NCBI RefSeq assembly: GCF_958295425.1
Contig: NC_081151.1
Coordinates: forward strand, 11,330,606-11,394,605
Reading direction: 5' to 3'
Length of the DNA stretch: 64,000 nt
DNA from: Solea solea
Taxonomy: Eukaryota; Chordata; Actinopteri; Pleuronectiformes; Soleidae
The translations under genes and the position numbers were made by a program. This document shows, piece after piece, positions 46,416 through 57,113 of the stretch. The notes below the pieces were generated by a model. It was not told where the DNA came from. It saw only the letters and a program-made list of their open reading frames with translations, and did not search any database. Within the stretch, counting starts at the first letter, position 1, and each line of letters starts with the position of its first letter.

Positions 46416-47594
46416 GGAGTGATAGAGGCTTCCTTTTTTGCTAAATCTGGAAGGCTGTCATCTTTACTCCACATTCTTACTCTGCAGAATATATAGATGT
46501 CATTACAGCAAATGAAGGTTTTGTGAGTCGGTGAAATACCAGAAGAGAATGCAAAATTGATTTTGCTGCAAATATTCCTCGAAAAGGAAGACAAAACCGT
46601 TGAACCAGCTCAATTTGAGAAATACTTGGACCCATTTTCTGGCCAAAATCAAGCAATGCACTCAGGTCACATGCATGTTTGCTGCCCAAACCAGTCCAGT
46701 TAATCTCCATGAACACAGGGGGGAGAAATTGCACACAAAGGGAAAAAAGAAGGTTATGGCTATGCACAGGATTTGATTTAGGCTCCTTTTCTTGTCGACT
46801 GTAGCTCTGATTCCACGCTGCCTTTTATAACTCTGACTTATGTTGAGCCAATGTTCAAATAGCCTTTTTTCGTCGGTGATTCCCGGTGTATGAGCTTTCA
46901 AACCTGAGCGGTCACAACAAAGGTGCAAATGCGTGGCTGATGTGCAAAGGCATGGTGTCGTTTCAGTAGCAGCAACATGTCAGTTTCCACTCTCCTCCAA
47001 CATCTTTCAAAGCAAGCTACAACAGCAGGATGGCAGCTTTCTTCTGCTTCATGTCCTATTCTGCTATCATCAATGAGCTCATCTGAGAAGAGTCATCACA
47101 AACCAGCTGAACCTCAGCAATTTAAAAGTCAGAATTATAGCAACAAAACAGTTCAGGGGATGTCAGTGTAGTACTGCTTTACATACACCTAAAAACAGAG
47201 GAGGGAGATGTTTGCAAATGAACTGGGTTGCTCTGTATAAAGCAAAGGCTTTGGCAGACAAGGCTGCCTGAGTCCTCATTATTAACATACAGCAGATGCC
47301 TTTGCACCCTAGTTCTGCAAACGAGGCTGTACCTTGCACAGAATGACAGGCAAGAACAAGAAGAAGAGAAAAGTGAGAGTGAGGAGGGAGAAGAACTATA
47401 GCAGAGGCAAGCCAGAATTTAATTGGCTATTTGTTTTTCATCAGTCCCACAAGAGACAATATTTATGGCTTTGATCTTTATCTGCTGCTGCAAAGTATAA
47501 AGACTGCCTCGGAAGAAAGTGATGTGCAATGAATTGCCGTCTTCATTTTTAGCAGTGACATTTTGTATGCTCTGCTGGATTTACGCTTGATTTT

Positions 47595-47615
47595 TGTGTG
47601 TGTGTGTGTGTGTGT
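47595..47615 (+). repeat. (GT)n microsatellite
   Basis: A perfect 21-base GT run. Confidence 0.95.
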
Positions 47616-47917
47616 TTGCATGCATCCAAGATCAGTCTGAATCATATGATGGTGATGAGTGACAGCTGACCGTTTGCCACAGAAGTTACGCCAACACAGA
47701 AGAAAACAGTGTAACTATGACACACGTACAAATGTTTGCAAGCTTATAGCGTAAATGTGTCAGGCTGCACGTGATTGTTGAATTAGTTGTATTTTGTGGT
47801 CAGTGGAACCTGATGTGGACAAATATTCTTTTTGTTTCCCACTGCATGTGTCTGAAAAGAACACAAGCAGTCACCATGGTGACATATGTTTGTCAATAAC
47901 AGAGTGACAAACTCAGT

Positions 47918-47942
47918 GCAGCAGCAGCAGCAGCAGCAGCAC
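47918..47942 (+). repeat. (GCA)8 trinucleotide repeat
   Basis: Eight GCA units in a row, directly visible. It is not in a supported coding frame. Confidence 0.95.
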
Positions 47943-49225
47943 CTTATATTAACTGTATGGAGCCACCACCTTCTAGAAAAAGAAACCAGGATTGCAGTGA
48001 TGGAAAAACCCCTTGTAGTGAAAATCCTCTAAGCTCATCTCATGAGTCTCACCTGACCTGGGATTAATAAGAATTTGAAAGATACCACAGTAAGGGAAAA
48101 GTCCCTTCTCCCTCCTCTTTGTTGTTGATTTGCATGCTTGCATTCCGAAAAAATATACTCAGCACAACCTTATTACCAAAGATTTATGGCACTCTGATTT
48201 AAATTACAATAAAAGCGTGAACCATGCTTCAGTCTAAGGCAGTGAAAAAAATGCTATTTGTTTATACAGCAATATGAAGTGATGTATAAAAATGCATTCA
48301 CTTGACACATGACATCACTTTTTTTCCTTATTCATTTATGATTTTTCTTACTTGCGTAGGATTCTTGGTCTGGCTCAACAGTCTTTATAAGGGGACCTGA
48401 GGGAATTTTTTAAATCAAAGTACAACATAGCTGTCACCCATGTAAGAAACAAAGAGAGACCGAGAGTGAAGAAAAAACTGGCAGATATACCCCCACGCGT
48501 CTTCCTACTCGCATGTAGGTGCACCTTTAGACGCAGTTTTTAGGTTCACTTACACAGACATCCTGATTTAACTTGGAAACAGTTGACCTCAGTGCAGCAC
48601 TATCAGCTGGAAGACTGTAGGCATCAAAGATACAGTGCAATGTCAATAAAACAAAGAATATGAGCAAAAGCAGGAAAGCACCAGTAAGAGGAGGGTGTAG
48701 CTACACGCCCCCACTTGGGCCCACGCACTTATGTGCCCAGAAGCACTCAAGTAATTCAGAGAGGTAGATTCTGATGAAGTAACAGCTGTTCCTCATGTTG
48801 TCTAAGAGAAGTGTGAATAATAAAGTTCATTTTGTATGCTCCCAACCATCCATAGCATTAAAGATTCTCCTCGGAGCAACTTCACCTGAATTTCCCTTAT
48901 CCATGCGCTGCGGTAGCAGCCCTGCCAGTGATTTATATTTCCAGCACAACTGAGTCTATTCCTTCTGTGCCTCACTCCAGGCAGGACTTAGACTTTAGTT
49001 TTACTTTTGTTTTGACTTCTGTCTGTCTGTCTCACAATTTATTGTTCCAGAGAAAGCATCGGAGTGAATATAGTATACAAGAAAACAAAATTAGGCCACC
49101 CAGTATGAATGAGGGGAATATGTAACGATGGCAAGTTTAAAATCCTCGACAGTGGTCATCAGTGAGGAGCTCCAGTGCTAAAGAGAACAGTATAAATGTA
49201 GATATAGTGTAGTATCATAAGATTG

Positions 49226-49420
49226 CTGTTGTAAAAGCTCAGGCTGAACAGCTTTTACTGTTGTTGTTAATGTAATCATTTTGTTTGTTTTTCATGGACT
49301 GAGACAATGTAACATTATTTTATGCTGCATCCATCTGAAAACAGTCTGTCTAGCAATACTATCAGACCAGCCTGAGGGAGCATCTGTCTGTACACCCGCA
49401 GTGCAGGAGCGGATGGGGAG
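49226..49420 (+). mobile_element. AGGTCCAG-related MITE, partial copy with terminal hairpin
   Basis: TTTTATGCTGCATCCATCTG and CTAGCAATACTATCAGACCA with CCTGAGGGAGCATC match, in order, 59506-59575 (TTTTATGCTGCCTCTCTCAT, CAAGCAAAACAATCGACTGA, GGGAGCATG). The left edge forms a 9-bp perfect hairpin (GTAAAAGCT at 49231-49239 with AGCTTTTAC at 49250-49258). The right end has decayed. Confidence 0.55.
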
Positions 49421-51399
49421 AAGACATATTTACTGCTAGCACTTCTTTGTGTTTTCAGTCATAATCTAACCTGTTTGCAGTCTTTACTAGTGCAATGTTG
49501 CTGTTGCCTCCACCTGTCTTAACATAGACATTAAACTTCACGTGTGCAGCACATGATCTCAACTTAACTAATCTGAGAAACACAGGGAGAGTTGTGTGGA
49601 GCTGAGTTGTTAGCTATCATTAGCTAAATTTTACAATTTGACAAGCATTTACATTTAAAAGTTGGGCACATCTCTTCATTTCCACAGTTACATTTTTTGA
49701 GCGCATGTATTACATTTCTAAATAAAAAGAAAAGACTGTTTTTGTGTTTCATGCTGATCAGAGCTGGTGTCTTTTGCCAGATGAATTTATGGTAAAACCC
49801 TGACATTTGATACTGTTATGTCATAAAACAACTTCATAAAGACATACTTTGGTTCTCAAAATCAGAATCAATAAATACAGTACCTTTGACAACATTTACT
49901 ACACGATTTTACTTTAGCCATTAAAATATTTTATGTGGCACATTAAAAATGATTATCAAGTTTGCACCATTCAGGACCAAACACTGGCAACAAAGGCAGA
50001 AGCATACACAAAATAGAATTATAGCTCTCCGGGAAAATTGTCTGTTAAAACACCAGTGAAGCATCAATCTTCATTGTAGCCTCAAACAGTCAGGCATGTC
50101 AGTGATACAAGCACAGTCTGAGATCAACACTGCACTGGGCTTGTTGCACTCCCAGAGAGCCCCGAGGAGCCAGCATGTTGTCCTGCTCTCCATTAGGTAT
50201 GATCACACACTGAGATCTCGTACCACAGCCTGCTGGGAGCATGAGAGTGGTGTGAGAAGGAGTGATCGTGGCCAAAAAATAAATAAATAAATAAATAAAT
50301 AGCTTACATGGAGACCTCTGTGTACAGTGACTTTCTAAGCCGCTTTGGGCTGCGGCTTTGCACTTTTCAAAGTGCTGGCTTGCACCACCAGTGCTAAGCT
50401 CGCTACTCTGGGGTTGACAGTTGAGGGATCAACATTATGGTGTAGGGGCCGGTTGCTATATTGAATTTATACTTTCAAATGACATATAGGATTACACAAT
50501 GCCATTCATATGTCGTTGCTCTGAAGACATGCTTGCATTTGTCTTGGTTCAGAGGAGAAGTGAGCAGAGTCTCATCTATTTTCTGAGCGGAGACGAACAT
50601 GAATGAGCACTGAAGGATTTTGAGAAGAGAGGAGAAGAAGTAACGTGAGCAGCACTTTATCTCTTTCACACCAGCGTCTGAAGCATGCGTGAGAAAGAGG
50701 AGGACGAGGGAGCACCTCTGCTCTCACAGCTCCGAGTGGAAGTGGTGTTCTCGGGACATTATTGTTTATTTCTTTGTCACCACAGCCATAACATTACCAC
50801 AGATAACCACATGGTTTTATATCATCTATTTTCATCTTATTTCATGTTGTAGCTGGGCGAGTAGAGCTTTGATTCACTTAGTTTCTGCATTTCCTCTCTC
50901 TCTCCTTGTCACTCACACATATACACACAGACAACAGTCGTTACAACATGGTTCAGCTGGCAATCAAAGACGCAATTAACGAGCACATTTTACCGCACGT
51001 AAAAGCACCTGCACAAGAGGAAACTCTATTTTGTGTGTTTAATTTAATTTACTGTGGGTGTGGCGAGCAATTTCATTAGAGTAAGGTGAAAACTGGTGTG
51101 GGAAACAGTAATTACCAGAACTATCGTGGGAGGGAGTGTGGGCAGACAATCAGACAGAGGCAGGTATGAAGGGAATGAGAGAAAAAAGATCACAAGTAGC
51201 TGTCTTAGCCAAAGGGCATTAGTATGTCTATGAAACACTTTGTTTCACATCCACTATGAGAATATAGACACACACACTCGCGCGTATGCTCATCTTCCAG
51301 AACCCCCTCCAGCAAAATCTCCCGAGTGTTCATAATTTGATTTCAGATTCACAGTTCAGTATTCACTGTGCATATGTATGAGGAGAACGAACCACTGCT
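49421..51399. other. Intergenic stretch with AAAT tract
   Basis: Contains (AAAT)6 at 50277-50300. A 96-codon frame at 50689-50979 has no domain. No recognised mobile element. Confidence 0.5.
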
Positions 51400-51407
51400 C
51401 GTGCTCT

Positions 51408-51426
51408 CCCCCCCCCCCCCCCCCCC
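51408..51426 (+). repeat. 19-base poly-C run
   Basis: Nineteen C residues in a row; its true length may be uncertain. Confidence 0.9.
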
Positions 51427-51429
51427 TGT

Positions 51430-51640
51430 GTTCTGTCAGGCTACATCACTCCAATTTTCTGAACTTTGGCCCCTTATCTTCGCTGTTGATGCTGATGAGA
51501 TTGAAAAAGTGAGGCCGGATTTCTTATTTTGTCAGCGAGCTGCTCGGGTCTCCCTCTTTATCTGGATGTTTGCAGCATACAAGGCTGCGCTCTCACCCTT
51601 TTTTTCTCAAAGGATTAGACATGCCGAGTGTTAAGGGGGC
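51430..51640. other. Unique block, possible conserved element
   Basis: Non-repetitive sequence after the C run, open in a frame that includes the C run itself (Pro repeat) and so unlikely to be coding from its ATG at 51368. TTCGCTGTTGATGCTGATGA and TGCAGCATACAAGGCTGCGC are of mixed composition unlike the AT-rich surroundings. No family recognised. Confidence 0.25.
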
Positions 51641-53029
51641 TTTGCATACAGAATGGCTGTGGGTGAGAAGAAAGAGAGCTCAGTGTAAAACTCCAGGCTG
51701 TTGATGGGATCCCAAATTGAACAGAATCAAAACAGCAAATGCGGGATAAGTTTCTCCATGAATATAGATGAAGGAGTCACTATTAAGAGATGAATAACAG
51801 TTTAACGTGTAACCATCAAAGAACACATGAGTTCCTCTGAAGTTCATATTAATTAGGATCTATGGGTTTGAAGCAGCAGTGCAGGCGCTTATATAGGTTA
51901 GGTATTATGAAAGAAAAAACTGTATTGTTAAAGGTTAAAGTATTGAGTAATTATTTTAAATTATAACTTGAAAAATCTTTTATTGACAATGCACAACACC
52001 ATAGTATTGAGTTCCTTCTTCTTCTTCTGACAAATAAAAAAGAAATGTGTGCATTGGGAGAGACTGATCCACGAATGTCATTTAAAAAAATACTGAGATA
52101 CAGCATTTTATTTTATTTTTTTCTTTTACAGAGAAAATACAGTTAAGGTGTTATTCTGAAACCGCTCAGCAAAATCTGAGACATACATTTTAATCTTGTT
52201 CAGTGTTTAAGATGCTGTGGCTCCACAACAATGCTGACGCATCTCGAAAAGCTGCTTCCTCCTTTAAATTTGAGTTTCATTTTCCTTAATCAGATGTTGC
52301 ACTTGTCTGTTTCAGCAAAACACATATACGTATGCGAGCTCAAGTTTCTGACCCAAAATGATGTTACAAATTTACATGTCTCCACATGTTCATATCAATA
52401 TGATAGTGTTTTAAGTACTTGTGGTGCTTTTGGCTGAAATAAAAGTGATGATAACTATTACCTGGTTATAAATGTGGTTAGTTTTAAGGAAAAAAAGTAC
52501 CTGAGGAAAGTGTGCGAAGGCAAATTAAACAAATATTGGGAGCCCAGGCAGGATTGACAAAATTATAAATAGTCAAGAGAGCCTGCACAGTGGAGTTGCT
52601 CTCAAAAAACAAACAAATATTCATTTATTTATTTATTTATTGGTGTTCGCACAATTTCTTGCTATTTTTAGGGCAAACAAAAGTTCATGGTGTTTTCTCA
52701 TAGTGTCACAACATCTTCTCCATAAAAAAAAACAGAATGCATTGCAGGCTTAAAAACACACCAGGATTTCTTCACAACACTATCTTGGGTGAACCCCTCC
52801 GAATCTGCCGGTGATTTGAGTTTGCTCTGCAGACACGTTCGGCAAGGACGGCGTTTTGGCCAACGTCAGAATCTCCTAAAGATCACAAACTCCTGGTGTG
52901 CTTAACACGACGACGACGACAGAAAAGCGACATCTAGCAGCTTTTGTATACATCCAACAAAGAGCCACCAAAGAGGAGCTGTCTTTAGTCGCTGTGTATA
53001 CATCATCTGCATCATATGTCCATTGTTGA
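51641..53029. other. AT-rich stretch with ATTT tract
   Basis: (ATTT)n at 52622-52640 and a short ACG run near 52910-52920. No gene or recognised mobile element. Confidence 0.5.
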
Positions 53030-53907
53030 TGTAACAGGGGTGATAAATCCCTCACTCACAGGGTATCTGGTTCTCAACTCTCACGGTATTATGTCCAAAT
53101 CTCGCGGTGACGTCACGGGGTCACGTGGGTCGGCGTGGGTCACGTGGGTCGGCGCAACCAACCGAGGTTTAGTATTGAGCCGCTGCAGTTCAGTCTCAGA
53201 GAGGGAGCAGTGGGGAAGCTGCATGAGAGACGAGCTACAGGAGCCCCTTACCGTGTCGCAACTGCCGTGCCGAGACCGCGACGGCCGAACGTATGTGTAG
53301 TGCGCAGCGGACGGCCGGATCTTATAGATGGCGAGCTAAAGGAGCCACGGACTGACAGATTGTCGAATGAGTCGCATCCCTCCTGCCAGGCTGGTAGGGG
53401 GCTCTTTGCAGCCCAGTAAAAGACTCTCACCCACTCGCTCAGCCCCTGCCCAACACACGCACACACATCCTTCCCCTACACACTTTACCACTCATTTCCC
53501 CTGGACTCAATTCCCCAACCCAGACGTGGGTTTACATAAACTGTGGGGGGGCAGCTGGGATCATCTTTTTGGTGTTCATAATGAACCAAGCGTATGGGTT
53601 TTTGCTTATTTCTGACTCTGACTTTGTTATCTGTTGATGAATCTGAATCGTGAATATCTGAATGTGCATATATGCAAATGATTGAAAAAAGTTAACTTAC
53701 CGTAATTCTTTAATTGTCTGCCTTTAGCAGATCGGCCGGTTCACTGTATATAATATCACTTTATTGTTGTGGGTTTTTCATTGCACTTTTTGCTATATAA
53801 AAATACATGGTATCATTCAACCAGCAACCTCAGTCTCTGTCTGCTCCCTCCTTTGGTCGTACCTTAGTCTTCTGATCACTAGCCTATTGTTGTATTTTAT
53901 TGTTACA
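53030..53907 (+). other. CpG-rich promoter-like block; possible solo LTR
   Basis: The first 350 bases are unusually rich in CpG for this window. They carry a palindromic cAMP-response-type site TGACGTCA (53108-53115) and a 19-base unit repeated twice (GTCACGTGGGTCGGCG at 53120-53135 and 53139-53154), each with an E-box CACGTG. TATA-like sequences lie downstream (53745-53752 and 53793-53800). The block is bounded by TGTAACA and TGTTACA, the form of LTR ends, but the 5-base flanks differ (GTTGA and CATTA) and no primer-binding site or polypurine tract adjoins it. It may instead be a promoter or noncoding first exon. Confidence 0.35.
53108..53154 (+). promoter_or_regulatory. CRE plus duplicated E-box motif
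   Basis: TGACGTCA is a perfect 8-base cAMP-response element. The following duplicated 19-base period carries CACGTG twice (53122-53127 and 53141-53146). Clustering of these sites within 47 bases is typical of CpG-island promoters and of retroviral-type LTRs. Binding is inference. Confidence 0.5.
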
Positions 53908-54537
53908 CATTAGCTTCAGTGTTAAATTTGTGTGACATAGGTGCTACATTGACATCTCTTGAAAGTGGGAGGCGACTATAATTTTCACATGTTTGTTCTT
54001 AAAAGAGGTGTGACAATAACTCTCTTAGTCATAAAACAAACATGTTAGGGGGCCAGATTAACTGATTTCCATAAATACTTATGGAATATGTACATAAGTA
54101 TGTGCATTTCCTCACATGGTAACATTTCTTTATGCGTTTTGATGACGACATTGTGTACTATAAATCTGACTCCTGATTACAAACAGTAGGTAAGAGAACA
54201 TATGTCATTTCCTGTCGATATGATGCTCAGACATGTGACGATTTACATCAGTTAGAGACTGTATCATAGTAAACAGCTACTCTGTTGTTTCTTTCTGCCC
54301 TGTCATTGTATTGCATCACATTAAAAGTTGTTGCTGCAGTGAATTGTGGGGTGGTATTATATCTTTTCCTTGCATAATGGATAGCCCAGTGTTTCCTATG
54401 ATAAGGTAGATAAGATAGGAAGCACTCAAAGGCCTTAGCTTGCAATTTAGACAATTTGACCGGCTCTTATCATGGCTGGCTCTGAAATAATTTCAGGTTA
54501 TTTAACTACTTCCAAAGAAATATATATTTACCTGAAT
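53908..54537. other. AT-rich stretch, nothing recognised
   Basis: No gene or recognised repeat before the V-SINE. Confidence 0.5.
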
Positions 54538-54943
54538 ACTTATTTTTGGGGCCACACGGTGGTGTTGTGGTTAGCACTCTCGCCTTGCAGTGAGAAGACC
54601 CGGGTTCGAGCCCCGGTTGGAACAAGGGCCTTTCTGCATGGAGTTTGCATGTTCTCCCCGTGTGTGCGTGGGTTCTCTCCGGGTTCTCCGGCTTCCTCCC
54701 ACAGTCCAAAAACATGCAATGTGGGGATAGGTAAATTGGACACTCCAAATTGACCATAGGAGTGAGTGTGAGAGTGAATGGTTGTTTGTCTCTATCTGTG
54801 TGTGGCCCTGCGATGGACTGGCCAACTGTCCAGGGTGTACCCCGCCTATCGCCCGATGTAGCTGAGATTGGCACAACACCCCCCGCGACCCTCTGGCAGA
54901 GGATAAAGCGGTAGATGATGACTGACTGACTGACTTATTTTTG
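54538..54943 (+). mobile_element. V-SINE (AFC/DANA-type), intact, with 11-bp target-site duplication
   Basis: ACTTATTTTTG occurs at 54538-54548 and again at 54933-54943, flanking the element exactly. The tRNA-derived head has an A box (TGGTTAGCACT, 54568-54578) and a perfect B box (GGTTCGAGCCC, 54603-54613). The conserved V-SINE core follows (GGAGTTTGCATGTTCTCCCC, CTCCGGCTTCCTCCCACAG). The body then runs through CCTGCGATGGACTGG, GTCCAGGGTGTACCCCGCC and CCCGCGACCCTCTGG to the tail AGCGGTAGATGATG and a (GACT)n repeat. Both the clean duplication and the intact boxes mark a comparatively young insertion. Mobilisation would depend on a partner LINE, none of which is in this window. Confidence 0.93.
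54568..54613 (+). promoter_or_regulatory. Pol III A and B boxes of the V-SINE
   Basis: TGGTTAGCACT (A box) and GGTTCGAGCCC (B box, exact consensus) are 24 bases apart, the layout of an internal RNA polymerase III promoter. It derives from a tRNA but the body is not tRNA-like, so this is not a tRNA gene. Confidence 0.8.
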
Positions 54944-55307
54944 TTTGTGTTGCCCTGGTGGAGTGGTGGCTTTCACGTAGAAAAATGAAAACTGTGTCCG
55001 TGTGTGATGAGTATAATTGTAAGTGATGGTCTATCTATTAACTTCTCCTTTAAGCTTCTCCCTTAAAGGGTTACCACAGTGGATTATCTACATCCAGTAC
55101 ATTCTGTTAACTATAGTGCATTTAAAATGTTCAATATTGTTGCAAAATATCGTTTTTAGAGTACATTAGTAAGTAACTGCATTACTGACAGTCTCCCTTT
55201 TCCACAGAATGTAGAGAACGTCTTAGTGTTTAATAAAATACATATATAATGAGAGAAGAACTGTTTAAGCCATTCATAATCGCTGAGTGGAGTTTGAATT
55301 TATCTAC
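54944..55307. other. Spacer with a small hairpin
   Basis: CCTTTAAG (55051-55058) and CTTAAAGG (55063-55070) pair around a short loop. No gene or clear mobile element; CCACAGTGGATTATC faintly resembles a fish repeat. Confidence 0.4.
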
Positions 55308-55334
55308 CAAATGCTAAATGGTCTGTATTTATAT
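55308..55334 (-). mobile_element. tRNA-derived SINE (family 2), 3' tail cut off by an insertion
   Basis: AAATGGTCTGTATTTATAT is the inverse of the SINE tail (ATATAAATACAGACCATTT). The remaining SINE resumes at 55913, after a 578-base insert. Confidence 0.8.
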
Positions 55335-55912
55335 CAGTGGCGATTGCTCTAAGACAACAAGGGAAGCTCAGCTTCCTCTAAAATCTGCCTCAAATATGTA
55401 GTGGGTCGCATTTACATCTCAATACCAAACAAGCCCTAAAACGCAATTAGATTGTGTCACTAGTTTGTTCAGAATCAGCTTTTTATTGTGGATGATGGAT
55501 CGTCTTAAGTGATTTTCGTATTCCCGTAGCAGCCTCTGAATTAAAACCACTTAAAGCTCAGCTTCAGCTGTGCTCTATGGGACAGTACATAATAGGTTTT
55601 TTTTTCCACTCAATCATTGACATGGTTTGGACAAATGTGGCAAAATTGTCACTTCCAGGGAAGCTGGGCTTCCATGACAATGGATGGAGGGGTGGGCGGA
55701 TGCCGGGCTTCTGCATGATGATTGGAGGAACTGTCTGAAAGACGGAACCAGTGTTTGATTGACAGCGTTGCAGAAACATACACAACAGTGGAGCCTTTTC
55801 TGCCTCAGTCCTGTGTGGATTTTGTGTTGTGTTATTTGCATGTAAGAATTGACGTGTAAATAACTGGACCTGAAATGAGCTTCCCCTGTATCAAAGACCA
55901 GTGACGGCCATG
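55335..55912 (+). mobile_element. hAT-like insert, copy 2, with perfect 8-bp duplication
   Basis: ATTTATAT stands immediately before (55327-55334) and after (55913-55920) the insert. Removing the insert and one duplicate restores the SINE tail exactly, which is direct proof of insertion. The insert begins CAGTGGCGATTGC and ends GTGACGGCCATG, giving loosely inverted ends. An 8-base duplication with CA-type ends is the hAT hallmark. It shares several blocks with 19905-20280 (TTTGTTCAGAATCAGCT, GATGATTGGAGGAACT). Frames inside (110 codons, minus, 55614-55946) show no transposase, so it is non-autonomous. Confidence 0.8.
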
Positions 55913-56183
55913 ATTTATATAGCACTTTTCTTGTCTTAATGACCACTCAAAACTGCTTTACACTATGGTATTGCGAGTCGCCTTCACTGACACATTCACA
56001 CAGCATATCTATTTGCAATGCAGTTTCTGTCACACATCAATCATACCCACTCACATGCTGCTAGCACAGTAGTCAAGAGCAACTTGGGTTGAGTGTCTTG
56101 CCCAGAGACACATTGGCATGTTGTCTACCAGAGCTGTACATCGAACCCACAGTCTTCCACTGGAAAGACTGAGCCACAACCAC
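55913..56183 (-). mobile_element. tRNA-derived SINE (family 2), head and body, inverted
   Basis: Read on the minus strand, it has a head GTGGTTGTGGCTCAGTCTTT near 56183, a B-box relative (GGGTTCGA at 56141-56148 inverse), a body (CAAGACACTCAACCC, GTAAAGCAGTTTTGAGTGGT) and TTAAGACAAGAAAAGTGCTA before the insertion point. Together with 55308-55334 it makes one complete SINE. Confidence 0.8.
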
Positions 56184-57051
56184 CCTATTGTGAACCTCCA
56201 GTCTTTAATAAAAAAAAAATATATATTATTTTAGAAGGTGCTGGCTATGGTCTGGTTGGTTTTCTTTCTACTCATTTCCCATTTATATATTTGAGGTTCC
56301 TCAGTGGAAACCCCCTGCTGCTTCCACACCAACTGGATTTTAGAGCTAATGGTAACATACGTTCCAGTTCTGGAAACATGATTATTTTCCCCACATATTT
56401 CAAAGTTCAACCGTGTAACTCAATCCCTCATTAAAAAGTGAGGGATTGAATGCTGTGAGCCTAATCAGTTAATATTCCGACTGTCAGATTCAGGACATCA
56501 TTAATGAAAGTTGAAATGTGTGAAGGTATGAGTGTGCAAAGTGACACAAGAAAGGCATATTAAGCCATTGGAAATGTAATATTCAAACATGTCACTTTTC
56601 ATAAATGTGCTGGAGGATTTGAAGTATGAATAAAGTATGAATTATGTGAGGAGGAAAATATTAAAGTGAACACTTACAATGGCAAGTCTTATCTCAGTGG
56701 TGCTGAAACAGCATGACAACAGTTGGTCAGCAGCCAAAAAACATGAATACGGACATCACGTCCACATTTATCTCTAGGTATGACATCAGGTTTTATCTAG
56801 CTGTGACAGTGCTATTGGGAGTAGCATCAAAGCGGCTTTTTTGGTCCTAGTATTGATGTTAGTATCCTGCCAAATGAGCCTCACTGTCACTATGCTGACC
56901 TGCTCATAAAGATGGTGCTTACAGACTGATGTATAACAGGTAAGATGTTTTAAGTATACAATGTCAGCATAGCAACATTGGCTAAGCTTTCAGTTTAAAA
57001 CCTACCACCTGAATTGAGTTTGATCGACAAATACACTTGACCGTGCCAGAC
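56184..57051. other. Intergenic stretch with an 11-bp hairpin
   Basis: TCAATCCCTCA (56420-56430) and TGAGGGATTGA (56439-56449) form a perfect stem with an 8-base loop. Otherwise no gene or recognised repeat. Confidence 0.5.
56420..56449. other. Perfect 11-bp hairpin, loop of 8
   Basis: Both arms are exact inverse copies with loop TTAAAAAG. No T run follows, so it is not a simple polymerase III or bacterial-type terminator. Function unknown. Confidence 0.7.
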
Positions 57052-57113
57052 TCTATGACCTTGTTGCTGTGAGGCAACAGTGCTAGCCACTAGACCATGT
57101 GGCCACAAGTGGA
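57052..57113 (-). mobile_element. V-SINE head fragment (inverted)
   Basis: The inverse reads GTGGCCACATGGTCTAGTGG, CTAGCACTGTTGCCTCACAG and CAACAAGGTC, the tRNA-derived head of V-SINEs (GGTGTAGTGGTTAGCACTGTTGCCTCACAGCAAGAAGGTC). The B box is destroyed and the core is missing. Confidence 0.6.

Larger units (their letters stand above)
46416..49225. other. Intergenic stretch with two microsatellites
   Basis: Contains (GT)n at 47595-47615 and (GCA)8 at 47918-47942. No frame is convincing. From 47.3 to 48.5 kb some mixed-composition sequence might be regulatory, but no specific signal is seen. Confidence 0.5.

Noticed and set aside
54568..54640. A tRNA gene, because of perfect A and B boxes
   Set aside because: The sequence after the B box continues into a V-SINE core, there is no acceptor-stem pairing, and 11-bp duplicates bracket the whole unit.
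54506..54879. Several 67-122 codon frames over the V-SINE
   Set aside because: They are conceptual translations of the SINE (for example GARTRVFSLQG), which has no coding function.
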